Below, piece by piece: positions 26,022 through 39,788 of a DNA stretch of 64,000 nt; positions within the stretch are counted from its first letter, which is position 1; every line of letters begins with the position of its first letter. A model generated the notes under the pieces. It did no database searches. It was not told where the DNA came from and saw only the letters and a program-made list of their open reading frames with translations. Made by a program: the position numbers and the translations under genes. The DNA comes from Nymphaea colorata (taxonomy: Eukaryota; Streptophyta; Magnoliopsida; Nymphaeales; Nymphaeaceae), in the NCBI RefSeq assembly GCF_008831285.2, contig NC_045146.1, positions 23,639,703 through 23,703,702 of the forward strand, given 5' to 3'.

Positions 26022-29000
26022 GATAAAAACATAAAAACTGTTAAAATAGTATCTCTTAGACTAGAAATTTAACTCTCTCAAATGCCTCCAACCGTCCGAA
26101 ACTAGTTCACTATAGAATTTTCGGTTTTATCAACAGAATGAACGAGGGGGCCAAAAATAGTAAAAAAGTTCATTTATAAAGTAAATTAAAAGAATTGTAT
26201 ACAAATAATCAAGGAAAAAATAAATAAAATATAATAAAAATTAGTCAAAATTTGACACACGGCTCTGCTACCAAGAAAGTGCACCTTATTTGAATCTATA
26301 GATGAACTCAAGGTATTTTCGTAAGCGGTCTTAAGTACCTAAGTTTTTGAAGAATGCACTCTTGTTGTCATAGTAGATGCCGATCTAGTTCAATCAGGGG
26401 AAATCAACAGGCCTTCAAGCCTCCTATAGAAAGGATAAAGACGAACGAGAAAAATAAATCTTCCTTTAATACAATTTCAGTTCTATTACCCAGCCAAAAT
26501 TTTCAGTTCTAAACAATATATGCATCTTTTGTGAGGACTCAGAGCTGTCAAATTCGTGGCATTTCCTCAGAAGATATCCGCATTTGCAGACTCTTTGTCT
26601 TTTTCCCCAGAATGGAACATATCAAGGATATAGGCCTACCTAAGTTCCTTGTGGGGCCGTCGATGTTTTCTTCACTTTAATACGGAAAAAATTCCATCGG
26701 ATTGAGTTGATAAAACCAGGGCAGAACTAAGGAAGGGCTCATAGCCCAACCCTCATATTTTTAATCAAAATTTTACTTGTAAATTTGAAAATTTTAGTTT
26801 CATGTATGTAAAAATTTTAAAATTTGAACCCCTGTTAAGGGTCATAAGAAGAGTAGCAAGAATTTGGAAAAGAAGAACAACATTTAGGATGAAGAATTAG
26901 GTGGTTGGTTGGAGATTAAAGTGAAACTCTACATTAAAGAGATTTCCTGTTTCCTACTTTTTTTACGAGAGACGGAACATGAATTCGTTGGAGAGTATAG
27001 AAGAAGAGGAGAAAAAACGAAGTTCACAAAAGTGTCGGCAGGGAACAGCCTGAAGGGACAAAGAAGATTTCGTTTCAACAATTGCGAGCCGATGGCATCT
27101 TCTTATTCGGAATCCTTGAAACCCGTTGAGCACTAGAGTTGAAAAGAACGAGAATCGACGCGCCCATTTTGAAGAACTTCCATATGAATTGGATCGTGCC
27201 ACCTTCAAATCCAACAACCCTGTGAAACTTCCAATGTGTATAGTTCTTCATTGATGATAAAATTTGGATTCTTTGAGAAAAGTACCATTATTACCCGCTA
27301 TAGGCACATGCTATGCTGCTAGCTCTTCATGCAAAACAGGAAGTTCGTACTAATTTCGGCAAGATATAAGTTTGATTGATAAAGTATCTGCTAATCAATA
27401 GATGGCAGTTTACTGGTGAAATCCACAATTTGCATGGCGATGGGATGAACAAATCAACAATGACCTTTCAGTTCAATCCCAAGTGGACAAATAAAATTAA
27501 GCTTTCTACAAGCTACACTCAAACAGAAAAGGTGATGAAAAGACTCGAATCATGGTTCAAGTAAATCATGGTCCGATCCTATCCATTCTTAAATCAATTT
27601 AGTAGGATCTGGTAAAGAAATCCAGATCGGATTGCCGATCCACTCTGGATCCTGTATGCAGTTACATAACCAAATCTGAATCCAAATACAAAAACACACA
27701 GATTTGCCTAAAATTATGTAGTAGAGGGGAGTTCTTTGGGGAAATGCTTTCTGTAATTTAATGTTCCATCGTTGAAAAGACATTGAGGGCGTTGTTGACG
27801 ATCCAGCTATGCGTCAAAGTTTTGCGACTTCAAATGTATATTCGCATAAACTGAAGCTGAAACATTCTACAGACATGAAATTAACAAGAAAAAAACTAAA
27901 CTATCAATTTAAATGCATGCACAAGCCCATGTGTTGGTTAAATTTATTTCAAATTTTCTAGCCGTTCGGACCAAGACTGCCTTTATCTGACGACGTCCCT
28001 CCGTCATCTAATTAGTGACGGGCATGAGTACACAAACGAGTTTTCCGCTGTCCCTGTATTTTCATTTGGCTTACTGTGAAGATTAGAATGGGACCCAAGG
28101 CGACGTGAAACCTGCACGGATCTCCGTCATATTTTGGTCGCCGTCAGCCCCAAAATTCCCTTAAACGTGTCGATCTACGACGTAAGTCTTCACTTTCGTT
28201 GCAAAGAAATTGTCAGATACTAAACAAAACAAGTTTTCATAGAAACTGATCTCGATGAAGTCTAAAATACAGAGTTCGTCCTTTACTCTTCGCAGTGCCT
28301 ACTTGTTCAAGTCACGAGCGTCGATGGTAAGCAGCAACATGTACAGCTTTAAAAGATCTCAAATATTACAGTTGGTATTGAAGAATCACGGGTTTCTCTT
28401 TTCTGTGCTTAGATAAGAAAGCCTGTCACCCTTTCTGCATGTGACGATGAAGGGTGACAATCTAGGTATCTCAGGCCTATGTCAATGCACCTTCAATCTA
28501 GAAAGTTTGTGGTTTAATTGATGGCAACCCATGGTAGAGCCTGAAACAATGAACCAGGACCTATCCCCACAAAATGATTCATAAGAAAACCTTTTCATTT
28601 CTTTTTATTTGATTTATTGCACAATGACTTAGTCGCTTGGCCGGAATCGAAGAACTCTGTGGTTGATACTTGGACTCCTACAGCCTACACATGTTTCGGC
28701 CTGATTAGAAAGCTGAAACCACGGAGCTACAAGCGCAGCCGTGCATCCAACAGCACTAAATCAAGTAGTCAACCCCCTGAGGAGTGAGGATCTAACTGAA
28801 TGATGAAGTGAATGTATCTCTTGTTTATGTTTCATGTTACCACGTAGCTTGTTAATCGCGTAGAGCAGTATGGTCAAAAGGTCCCTCCAATTTTTTTCTC
28901 TCTCTCAAGAATCAATATTTGGGTATTAAAGAATCCCAATCAATCCTATTGAATAATCCAAAGTCTGGATTGCCCAAATGCCAGCACTGAGAACAAGGAA

Positions 29001-31377
29001 GCCCAAGCCTCGGACTATAACCTCTCGCGAGACTTTTTTAGGTGAAAATTCTCATTAACATATCACCATGTACATTACATCAGCACAGCAGGACTGTCCA
29101 TGGTGGTGTCGATTTATATCTGAAAGCTGGGGAGTAAAACCGAACTGTGGAATTGGCAGTCAGAAGTGAGGTGAAACTATCAAATTATACCGAAGAGACG
29201 TATCCCAAATATGAAGCTCCTAGCTTGCTACCAATCTGGTTTACATGAACGTCAACAATTTATGCGACTCTGGCACTTGATCCTTGCCGGTAACTGTTCT
29301 AAAAGGGCTGACCGCACCATTTACACATGATGAATTGAGTTCTTTCTTTTAACTGCTCGTTCATGTCATTCTGTAACCGATGGCAAATAACTTATTAGTA
29401 TGCCTGATTATATGAGGCACGATGGATTTTCCATGGCACAACTTGCATCCATACAACCTCCCTAGCCGAGTAAGATCTTCGTATAAACTAAGAGTGCTAC
29501 ATGCGTTGGTGGCATTGTGAGCCTGTTACTCTGCTTCCTTCACGCGAGAGCATTTGGGTACCCTTCGAATCATAAGCTTTAAGCTTTTCAAGGTTTTTGT
29601 GATCGAATTTGACCTCATAAATGCCATCAACATTCTATGGCGTAAGAAGTTCAAAGTAGACAGCGGTTTTTTCAATTGAGGAATTAATTCTGTAGAGATT
29701 AACGTCGTGTAGATAAATTTAGGCAACTCCAATACTTTGGGATTGTGATTTCCCCACGCCGGATTTTGTAGGATGCAGCGTTTTCACAACTGAGACAAGG
29801 ATTGAACAACCACTTAAAACTGGATCTAGTGCTACATCGCCCAACACTAAGTAGAGTATCAATGCAGGACCTATGAGTGATAGCTAGAAGCAACAATTTT
29901 TGATGGCCATAACACAGAAAGCAAAGAAATCACTTTCATCTGCTTTGTTTCTTAAACTGATGGTTGTAGTGCATAAAGACAAACAGATGTAATTATAGAC
30001 TGTCTAAGACACTTTTTAGGAAAAAAATTGGACCTAGCAAGAACCAGAAATCACATACTTTGTTGAATGAAGCGGAAAGTTGAGATAGTCATCAATCAAG
30101 TCACCTTTTGGGGTCTCACAATTGTCCAATTATTAACCTAAAAAAGAAGTGCATGCCATTGTAGCATTCCAAGCACTGCAAAAAGGCCTTAAAGATGTAA
30201 AAAGCCTAAAAAAAAGGCATGCACGAAGGTCTATATATCTGAAAGAACCTTTTTTACACAGACACGAAAATCAAACACTCTGAAATTGTTGAAGAGAAAA
30301 GATTATCGAGTTTAGATTAATGAAAGACTTTGGTTCCTCCAAAATGAAAGAGTGGTACTAGTTTATGCTTTTTCCTGTCGGTTAAAAAAAATTGCAACTC
30401 TAACCATTCACGAAAAAGTTAATCTAGGACATGTTTTAGTAAAAGCGGATTTGCCATTGCTTTGAATTTTGAATAATTTTTTGCATCTGACAGCAGAACA
30501 AGAACTAGACGTCGTGGGAGTCTTTTCAAAATAGAAACTTTTAAAAATTTATGCAGAAGACTGCTACAAGGGGTCGTTTTCACAACATTAGTTGCGCCAC
30601 TTAAAGACAGAAGGAGATTCGGCAACTTGGTGCAGGCACACTTCTTATGGAAAACTGAACAAGAACGCGCGAAGGGCTCGATCACAATACGTACTCCCAC
30701 ATACCAAAACCATGAAACGAAAATCAGCAAACAGCGCGCAAAGTTAATTCCACCCCTACAGTTGCTAATTGCCCTTGCTATTTTCTTAGTCTCTTAAATG
30801 CATAACTGCTTCGCTCCGCCACCTGAGTAGGTGGCGACAAATTTAGCCATGAACGACAGATGCAAGGTAACGCGTTCCGGCTGTTCACACTGGCCTTACC
30901 AACGTAAGATTGGTTCCGTCTCATAGCGTTTTCAGAAAACACCGTTATGCCCATTACGGTCTGCATAACGGAGAAGAAAGTTGGAAAGTGAGGAAGAAGA
31001 AAGGACTGACGAAGAAGAAAAGAACCAAACAGGAACGTAGCAACGTAGAAGTGGGTGCATGAGAGGATCATCGTTAATAGCAGCTTACAGAAGAAAGAGA
31101 AAATTTAAACCACTGACGACATTGGAGTAACATCAATAGCTCTTGAAGAAACAGAAAAGTCCTGGTTCTTTGTAATGCAGCCTTACATTTACACAGTAAT
31201 TCATGCCAACACTTTAACATGGCTACGTAAGGCAGCCCTTCACAGAGAGGAGGAGAAAGAGAAAGTATATGCTGTAGCAACATTGCATACATTCTAGAAA
31301 TTATCGCCAAAACCGTTAAATGCACATTCCGTGCCCATCGAGAATGACCCACAAAAGTTCTTAAGACAAGGCACAAA

Positions 31378-31494
31378 TCATCGAGCAATCTCCACATGCA
31401 AGGATGTGCTGCACTCGATTTTCTCCGTCTCCCAGCTAGCCATCGGCACGACGCAATCATGCTGTGGTACGTAATCCTGCAGCATAGAATTCAT

Positions 31495-31548
<54 letters not shown>

Positions 31549-32590
31549 TCCATACCTCGAGCTTCTGCACTAGCTCTTTCGCATTAGGAGCAGAGACTAT
31601 TATGTTACGCTGAGAAGGTGTAACGAAGCCATCGTCCACAGCCTTGTCGATGAAGCTCAAGAAAGAGTTGTAGTAGCCATCGACGTTGAGCAGTCCAACC
31701 TGCAAAACGTTCACCATATCACTTATTTCAGAGCATAGCAGCGACTGCTTCACGAGTTAACACCTCATTGCAGAAGAAGATGATCGAACCGGTTTATTAT
31801 GTATCCCGAGTTGCGCCCAAGTGATCACCTCCAAAAGTTCTTCAAGAGTTCCATACCCACCTGTGAAAGAACAAAAATGTGAGAAAGAGAGAGACAGTGA
31901 GCGATAAAGAGGGAGGGAAATGTGGTTTTGTAGTTGTACACTTGTACTTGACCTGGAAGAGCAATAAAAGCATCAGAATGGCTCGCCATTTCCGCTTTCC
32001 TTTGGTGCATATTAGCAACCGGTCTCACCTCCCCTACTGTCTCTCCTGTTATCTGAAAAGGCCGCACGGTTTAAAAAGAAGACGAAAAACGACTAGTGCT
32101 ACATGATTGAGTCCCACAGAATAAAAACCAAACAAACATTAAAAAATAAATGTTGTCGACAACCATTTACCTCCTTGCACATCAAAGTCTTGGGAATAAT
32201 CCTGCCCAGAGAAAACATCAGAATGGCCTGAACAGTTGAAGCAAAAGGCAACAGAAGAAACAACAATATTTATTGGGTACCCTAAAACATGGCGACCTCC
32301 ATTGTAGACCTCTTGCGAGACAAGGCCCATAAGCCCCACATTCCCTCCTCCATAGACCAAGTTCACATTCCTGGAGACCTAACAACACGAGAAGCTTTTC
32401 AGCGAAGGTGCCCAGTGAAGGAAGAGAAGGGAATCATTCCATACACAAACAAGAAAAGAATGACACTCACGAGCTCTCTGCCTAGCTCAATGGCCGCATC
32501 TTGGTAGCAGTTTCTCCTTCCGCTACTGCTACCACAGAAAACGCAGACCCTGTTGAACCTACTAGACTTACATTCTCCGTTGCTCTCCAT
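31378..32590 (-). CDS. LOG: Cytokinin riboside 5'-monophosphate phosphoribohydrolase LOG (7 exons, 220 aa)
   Basis: Minus-strand exons: 32590..32471, 32378..32281, 32201..32171, 32052..31953, 31860..31790, 31699..31556, 31476..31378. Every junction is GT-AG and in frame. The protein has the lysine-decarboxylase-like Rossmann fold signature: [10 protein letters not shown] near residue 16, [10 protein letters not shown] at 49-58, HQRKAEM at 99-105 and the catalytic/phosphate-binding PGGYGTLEE at 116-124. Length is normal for LOG. These enzymes cleave ribose-5-phosphate from cytokinin ribotides in the cytosol and nucleus and so release active free-base cytokinin in one step. A perfect TATA box sits 63 bp before the start codon. 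Intron 6 is only 79 bp and consists largely of a (CT)n microsatellite. Several LOG paralogues exist in plants, so the number within the family is not assigned. Confidence 0.96.
31499..31548. repeat. (GA)n microsatellite inside LOG intron 6
   Basis: About 50 bp of GA repeats with one slip (GGA near 31539). On the gene's strand it reads (CT)n, beginning six bases after the donor GTATGG and running to about 20 bases before the acceptor, so it forms most of the intron including its polypyrimidine tract. Confidence 0.95.
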
Positions 32591-32652
32591 TGCTCAAACA
32601 GCTTCAGGTTCTGCCACTAATCGTTCCAAGGGAGAGAAGGGCATCAATGGTC

Positions 32653-32660
32653 TATTTATA
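32653..32660 (-). promoter_or_regulatory. TATA box of the LOG gene
   Basis: On the minus strand the sequence is TATAAATA, a perfect plant TATA consensus, 63 bp before the ATG at 32590. This predicts a transcription start near 32625 and a leader of only about 35 bases. Confidence 0.7.
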
Positions 32661-35600
32661 GGCAACGAAAAACAAAAAGGCAGCATAACGAAAACGAGCT
32701 CTCCAAGACGACGGGTGGGGGGGGGTTTGGGAAGGTGGTACTCTATCTTTTTCATGGTTTTTTGAACGAAGAGAAGAAGCCTCAAGAAAAAAAAAAAAAA
32801 AAGGAAGAAAGAAACCAAAAGTATAAGCTACCACTATCAATCAAGTAACCGTACTCTTTGCACTACATACGTGTGAACTGTCCATGGCAGAGGGACGTGA
32901 TGAAACCCCACCCTCGCACTCCCTTCAGCTCACTCCTCACTCTCTCAACTTTTTTCACTCCCACCAAGAAGACTCGAGAGAAAAGATAAACCGACCTAAA
33001 ACCCCAGTAGAATGCCTGCCTTGCAGTCCTCCTTTCTATGGTTTATGGCTCAGCAGATGGCAGAACTTCCTTTTGGTTCATCTCTTAACCCCTCCCGAAA
33101 GCAAGAGGCAGGGCGGGCAACCCCACAAAACCTTATCCCAGATCATGAACTCGGTAGAACTGCAGAAATAAGAGCGATCTTAATCATAAGCAGCATCCAC
33201 TCCGTGCTAGCAATTAATATCCTAATGATTTGTTCAAACCACAAAATATAAGCATAACTCTCAGTTAGCTGACGCACAGAGAGAGAGAGAGTGAGAGAGG
33301 AGCAAGACAGAGCACCACTACGAGTACGAGTCCAGAACAGTAACCAAACAGAAAAGCTAGCAGATTCGGTCTCGTTGGAAGGCAAAAGTCGATTAACTTT
33401 ATGTGTTTGGTGGTCGCGAGTCACATCAAGCAACAAAAGGCATCTCAGCCTTCAATCAACTCAGCCACCCATTCCTAATTGCTCTTTCTTTTTTTTTCAT
33501 CTTCCATTCCATTTCCTTCGTCTCCTCGCTGCTGCAGCTGCAGCTGCATGAGGGTAGAGTAGAGTAGTGTAGAATGCGTGAAAAAGATGACCCAAAGGAA
33601 AGAATTGAGAAAAAAAAAACCAGCAATTCCCAAGGGAGCACCCACAATTTCGATTCCCCATCATTCTGCATTAATTGCGACGCGCTCGCACCCCTTTTTC
33701 TCCAAACCCCCGATTCGAAAAATGGTCGATAATTGAAGCAAAAAGAGAGGATCGAAATATTTCTTCCTCTCTTCATCAACTGACATACAATCATTCCCTT
33801 CCAACAGAAGGCAAGGACGCGTACAGAGAGGAAGGGAAGCGGGGAAGGCGTGGAGCCCACAGAAATGATGGCTCCATGCCCTCATTGGTCCAATTCCGAG
33901 CATAAAGCCGCTGCAACCTCGCCCGTCACGTCCACGTCGGACGGCCACGTCAAGAAAGGGGGGCCCCACTCCCGCTCATATGGCACTTCGAGCATTTAAT
34001 GAGGGAAGGCAGTGCCCTTCGGTCGTACGCGTGCTGCGGGCAAGGGGGTGCCCCCTCTTTCCTTCTTTTTGGCCGAGCCCAGTCTCTGTCTCAGTCTCTG
34101 CACAGAAGGTGGCGGATGGGATGGCCTCGCGAAATGATTGGGCGGGACCGGAACGGTGGGAAGGGCCCCAGTCTCGGCCAGGCAGGGGTGGCTCTCTCCT
34201 CCCGCCGGTCGGCACCGGCGGCGTTACGGTTAAACCGTCGGGGCAGAGCATGTTCTTTCATGAGCCTCGAATGATTGCTGTGCGCCGCCGCGGCTGACCA
34301 CTGAAAGCCAACTCTCCCGTTCCCTGCATTAAATCGTCTCATGGAAGATTGTTGGGTCTTCCTTTTTCTGTCCTTTCAGCTAAGTATATATCAACTTTTC
34401 TCAGGTTCTTCTTTATTATTGTGGTTTTGATTTGTGGCGTGAGAAGAAGGATCTTTGTATTAGCATGAAAAGAGCGGCTGCTAATGTGATGAAACTTACT
34501 CGAGAAGAATGGCATCATTTCGGGAAGTGAACCTCATTAAAGCACGTTGTTTGCGCATTGTACAATGATGGACGTGGAAAGTTCAATCACCCCGTCCCCT
34601 TCGTTCGTCTTCTGCAAACAGAGGGATCAGACGCAGAGAGAGAGAGAGTCGGAAGGACGCTGATATCCATTTTCCTTTACCACCAAATGACAAATTGTTA
34701 ACCAGACGTTCGACATTGAAGTCTTTTAAGAAAATAGCCTGAAAACCATTATGAATTTTTCTTCTCTCTTTGTAAGTACACGTTCTCTTTTGCATTTAAA
34801 AATCGGCAGTTCGTCCAATGTTGTCCATTCCTTTTATTCACTGCAAAATCACAATGTTTCAGTTGAAGTTGAGAACAAAAAATAATATTTACTAGAATAT
34901 TATTTTTACGTTCACTATTTTTTTTTTCAATTGAACGAGGTTTTTTAACTTTTACAATCGGTTGTTCATAATGCTCTACTCTATAATAACAGGAGACGCA
35001 TTAGGAGCCAATCTGCCAGTATTGGTTCCTGACTTGCCCGTTCTTTACCATATTTGCTCTTGAAAGTTCATCTACAAAGAAAACCCTGCTTAATATCTCA
35101 ACATCTCTTGAACAGATTAAAATAATCTGAGCACTGAAATTATTTTGCAGGCAAACTCTCATTTTCTTTCATACATGCATTAACCTGCATATATTGCATA
35201 AGTACGAAAAATGGTTCGAGATCTGAATAAAGATTAAATGCTAATATATATACGTATCGCTTCTTAATGGTATTCAGCTGCAAGAGTACGTTTACATTCT
35301 TTCCTGCTTTACGTAGGCAGTGTGCATTCATCAATGATGAATGTGTATTAAGAATTCGTTATCTAAAAACATATAAAATAACGTTTTCGTTTCTGAACAG
35401 AAAGAGATAGTAATCATGTTGAGATCTAATGGCGGGGCCTGGTCACTGGTCATTCTGTGGGATCCAGAGTCTGGACCTGTAGCAAGTCTGAAACCAACAA
35501 GCTTGAAATCCGGCGTTTACTTGTAGTTTCAGATCTCTATCAGACTTGACTTGGGAAGGAAAACCTCATTCCGAGTTTAATGAGGTTGAAGTTATGTTCA

Positions 35601-35877
35601 TATCTCGGTTGAATTCACACCGCACGATTAGCTTGTTCCAGCTTTGGTCGAATACCACCAAAATCAAATCAAATTATTTGCTCTTTTACCCATTTTCGTT
35701 TATTTTTCCACAAGTCCAGCACCATATCTTATAAAGATTCAAAAACGAACTTGAATTTGGTTCGTAATAAACCTGATTTACATGAATAAATATCAAGAAC
35801 CTTATTTTGTACATTTTTGGGGCATTCAAGTGTATCAGTCAGTTTGATTTTTTGAGTATTTGTTAATGTTGAATTGC

Positions 35878-35881
<4 letters not shown>

Positions 35882-35957
<76 letters not shown>
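35882..35957. repeat. Long (AT)n microsatellite
   Basis: An uninterrupted run of roughly 38 AT units. It is self-complementary and likely highly polymorphic in length. No gene is adjacent. Confidence 0.97.
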
Positions 35958-35960
<3 letters not shown>

Positions 35961-36736
35961 AATTAATAATGGTTTTCGCTATCAAGATTCACTTAGCAAT
36001 CTAAAATAAGGTTGTCCATTTGAAGCATTTCAATAATTGAGAGAAAAAATAAAAAGAAAAATATGTGAATTAATCATATGTTACTAAATGTCAATCACTT
36101 TTGTTGTTTTCTTTTTTTCTTAATCATCTATTACAATGGATTGAATGATCTTGATTTGAAAGTTGGGTCATGGGTGACTTTGAAGATGAAAGGTTGCTGG
36201 GTTATAAAAACAGGGTGTTTCTTTACATTTACGAAATACTGGGTGGCTTTATATATATATATGTACACACACACTGGTATATACTGAAGGTCGTAGGAAT
36301 TTCTGAAAACAAGGTGTTCTGTTCGTCTAAGAGATGTGGCTGGAGGTGGGAAGAAATGATATATAGGAGTAATAGACGGAGAAGCTCATGGTCACTTTCA
36401 TGGCGAGCTGCGCCGAGTCTGTGATCTGGGTGCATCGAGCAAATTAACGACTCAAGGGTTGAGGGCTCAGAGGCATAATTGTTTTTTGAATGTTGTTGGC
36501 AGGCGAGAAAGGCTGCTGTTGCGTTGGACGGATGAGGATGAGGATGAGGGCCGAGCGCCAGCCGAGCCTGACCTTCTTCAGTTGCAGAGGCGAGGTTTCT
36601 TTAAAGGCTATCATTCCACTTCATTCTTTACCTTGTCAATGTAAGCTCAACATCAGATGTAATGATGGATGACAGAGGAGACATGTGATAATGCTATATA
36701 TATTTGAGAACTTGTGGCTCCTATAACTCAGCCAGC

Positions 36737-36836
<100 letters not shown>

Positions 36837-37164
36837 ACATACTACGACGATTTGTATAAGCTAAGTTGTTTTGACCACTCTGTAGGTAAACATATGCTTA
36901 ACATAATGAAAGAAGTTCGCATCAATCTTTTATTTGTATTGAAAAGTATTTATATTGTACTCGACCAGGAAGATTTAGACGCATTGCCAACCCTCGATTT
37001 ATTTATTAGAACGAAGCCTGGATACATATTGAACTCACACGCAGACGTATATGGATTAAAAGAGGGCAGATTTTCAGTTTAATATACGAAACGGCTGAGG
37101 ATAGTCTTGTATTAATGATATTGAGAATGCTTGAGGGGCTCCTTTGATTTGACTGGTTGTTTGT

Positions 37165-37300
37165 GCATGCCATCTAGCTCAGTTGATTACAACGGGGATA
37201 TAAACACTTCAGACTCGTGCATGTTCGGTCATTTGATTAATTATATCTCGTGTAATAAGATTTTCACTTGGGCCTGTACACTCCCCAGACGATCTTTTAA
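37165..37300 (+). mobile_element. Possible degenerate tRNA-derived SINE of a second type
   Basis: The stretch begins GCCATCTAGCTCAGTTGATTA, which resembles a tRNA 5' half with an A box (TAGCTCAGTTGA), and 40-50 bp later has TGTTCGGTC, one base off a B box. It then continues with TTGGGCCTGTACACTCCCCAG. The body differs from the SINE family at 17849. No target duplication is visible, so this is tentative. Confidence 0.3.
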
Positions 37301-39705
37301 AGTTAAATAACATATGGCACGGGATCGTTTCTTGATTAAATCGTATCAATCTGAGTTCAACTCTTCCGTTGAGGCCGTGTTAGGTGCTGTACCTCGGGTT
37401 TCTTTTGCCCCACCATATCCATATGCATGGTTACTGGATAGGCAATTTCAGGCATGTTATTGCATTTCTATTAACAAGGGGGGAAACTGGTAGGTTAGTC
37501 CCTTTTTAGTTGGTGGTTCTTGGCATAGTTATAAAAGGCAATACCCAAGTCAAAACATAATACAGACATCACCATGAGGGCCTGAAAGCAGGCCTGGTAC
37601 CTTGAGAAAATAGGAAAAAGATATTGACTTGGCTCTCAATCAATAAGTATGATGAAATAGTCTTCCTATTCACTGTGATATATATTTCGTTGTTGGATGT
37701 CCGATTCAGTTGCTAAAACTGCAAAACAAGTAAGAATTTGATTAATAGCCGAAACTTATCTATTTTCTTTGACCCATTGAGCACCCTAGTTTGAAGCGGC
37801 TTACGAATGTCCATGTAGTATGAAGTTCATCAATATCTTGGATTTCTAGTCTTTGCAATATTGGGGCAAAGTTAAGAAACGGAATATAGATCTAGACTCT
37901 CCGTGTACGTTGGTTCAGGTCAACAAATTAACATAATAATAAAACATGATAAGTATATACATCGACCGCTTGGATTACTAGTGAGACCAGTCGAGTAAAA
38001 CCCATCATTAGGAAAAAGAAAAAGAGGGAATACTTAGATTAAAGCAACAATTTTGATTAGTTTGGTAACTTAAACACTATCTTTAAAGTGAGGAAAATGC
38101 TCAAACTGCGAAAGAAAATGATCAAATCACAGTTCAACATTGTACCAATTTTGAGTACAGAACAAATGATCGTGCATGGGAATATGTGGCATAAATCTGG
38201 TGAAGCACATATATCTTTCCATAATTGAATGATTTTCGCAAGGATGGCAGTCTGTTCGCGAAGCAAATCACTGAATAAGCTAACATATCTTTCAGTTGAA
38301 CGGAGTTGAGAGTTGATAAACGCTTCTTAAACCATGAACCGCCTTACCTTTTGGGGAAGACCAACGAAAAATGTTGTGGTTTGATTCATTACAGTAAGAA
38401 CCCTACCATATTTCTTACTTCCAAACTGCCAGTCTACATTGTTAAACATCTACACTCCATGACATGATATCAGAAGATTATGATGCTCCTTACCTCCGAT
38501 TCAACATTGCGGGGGAGGTAGAGAGGCTTGGTCATGATCATGAAATCTGCAGGCAGATATTTCTTGCCTCTGGGGCTGCTTGACCATTTCATGAAAAAGG
38601 TGAAAGCACCTTGTCAGCTAACGACATACGCAGATGAAGTTGGCCACAAGCAGCTTGTCTAGTTTCTGTGTGTTAAAGTGAGATTAGACCCGCCATGAGA
38701 AGTGCCAACAAGCGTATATGTCCAGAACTGCGACCTGTGACCAATTTTTTCCTAGCTATCAGTCTTACCAGTCGGTCAGCGCGTTCTAGAGCCAAGATTT
38801 GGATCATGACTTCTTCTTGTGCCACCTAGCTCTCTCCTTTTTACTTGACGAGAAACAGGTTGTCGTCTTCAAATTGTTTTCGGACTTACATTTTAGTTGT
38901 AATAATAGAACAGAAATTATTTTTTTCGTGATTTTTCTAATAAAGGCTGCAGTTTTCATGAAAGCTATCAAACCAGCTTGAAGTGAATTTACATCAACTT
39001 GAAAAGTAGAAAACAATAGCTGCATTCTTTTTTCTGTTATTTTTACCGTCCATTGCTAGATTATGCTATTGCCTTTTAGCTAACTGTTTTTATTTTTAGA
39101 TTAGTGAAAGTTCTCATGAAGCACCTTATTTGATAATTTTCGTACCTACTAAAAATTTGATGACCAATTTATAATCTCGTTGGTGTCAAATTCCACTCAG
39201 CATTATTTTTTCCACCAATAATGTTTAATTTCATGAAGCTCCTCGGCCTTAAACTTGATTGTAGTACTTTTAGTAGTTGCAGTCATTATACATTATGCAT
39301 TAAAACAATCGAAATATGGTCAAAAGGAAAAGGCATCTTGCTATACCTATGAATTCTGTTGGACCCAGAAATGATACATTGAAAAAAATAGCTCCAGCAT
39401 CTTTTTTTCAGGATTACCCTTTGTCACCAAACTATATTCTTATCATTGTAGTGAGGCATTTTTTATATTGCAAATTAGTGGAAGTTTTAGTTCCCTCGAA
39501 GCCTTATTTAAGAGTTTCCATAAAAGTGTGTCCTTTAAAAAGAAAAACGCAAAAAATAGTCCTTAAAATGAAAGTTTTTCTTGCAATTTTTCTTGTGCAG
39601 CTATAAAAGGATGCTACATCCCTCACATGGTCCAGAGAACAGAGTGAGTCGGAAACCACCATCCTTCAGCCACATGACTGGACTAGGGTGACGATTGCTG
39701 CCGGC

Positions 39706-39788
39706 AGGGGCGGAGGGAAGGCGGGGACTGCTTGGATCCAAGGTCGGACTACCGGCCCACCCTGAAAGAAAATTCTGGTTCTGCCCCT
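39706..39788. mobile_element. Short GGGGCGGAG-type repeat, possibly a deleted MITE
   Basis: It starts AGGGGCGGAGGGAAGG and ends GGTTCTGCCCCT, an imperfect inverted pair like the ends of the hAT-type MITE at 58634-58781. It is only about 83 bp long. Flanks (GCTGCCGGC and AACCGGCGG) are not a clear duplication, so its status is uncertain. Confidence 0.4.

Larger units (their letters stand above)
22487..31377. other. Long AT-rich spacer between GT31 and LOG
   Basis: I see no gene here. Open frames are short, lack family motifs and have spacer-like composition. The contents I can name are a degenerate ~100-bp tandem duplication (24196-24372), a SINE copy (25785-26021), a patch near 26716-26830 that starts AGGGCAGAACTAAGG and ends AACCCCTG (possibly a decayed MITE of the GGGGCGGAG type), and GAATCTGAAT/GGATC-rich stretches near 24.1-24.5 and 27.6 kb. 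The last few hundred bases before 31377 should include the LOG 3' UTR. Confidence 0.5.

Noticed and set aside
33456-33969. 134- and 102-codon minus frames upstream of LOG
   Set aside because: No family motif, Ser/Cys/Phe-rich low-complexity content, and overlapping open frames on the other strand in a GC-rich block.
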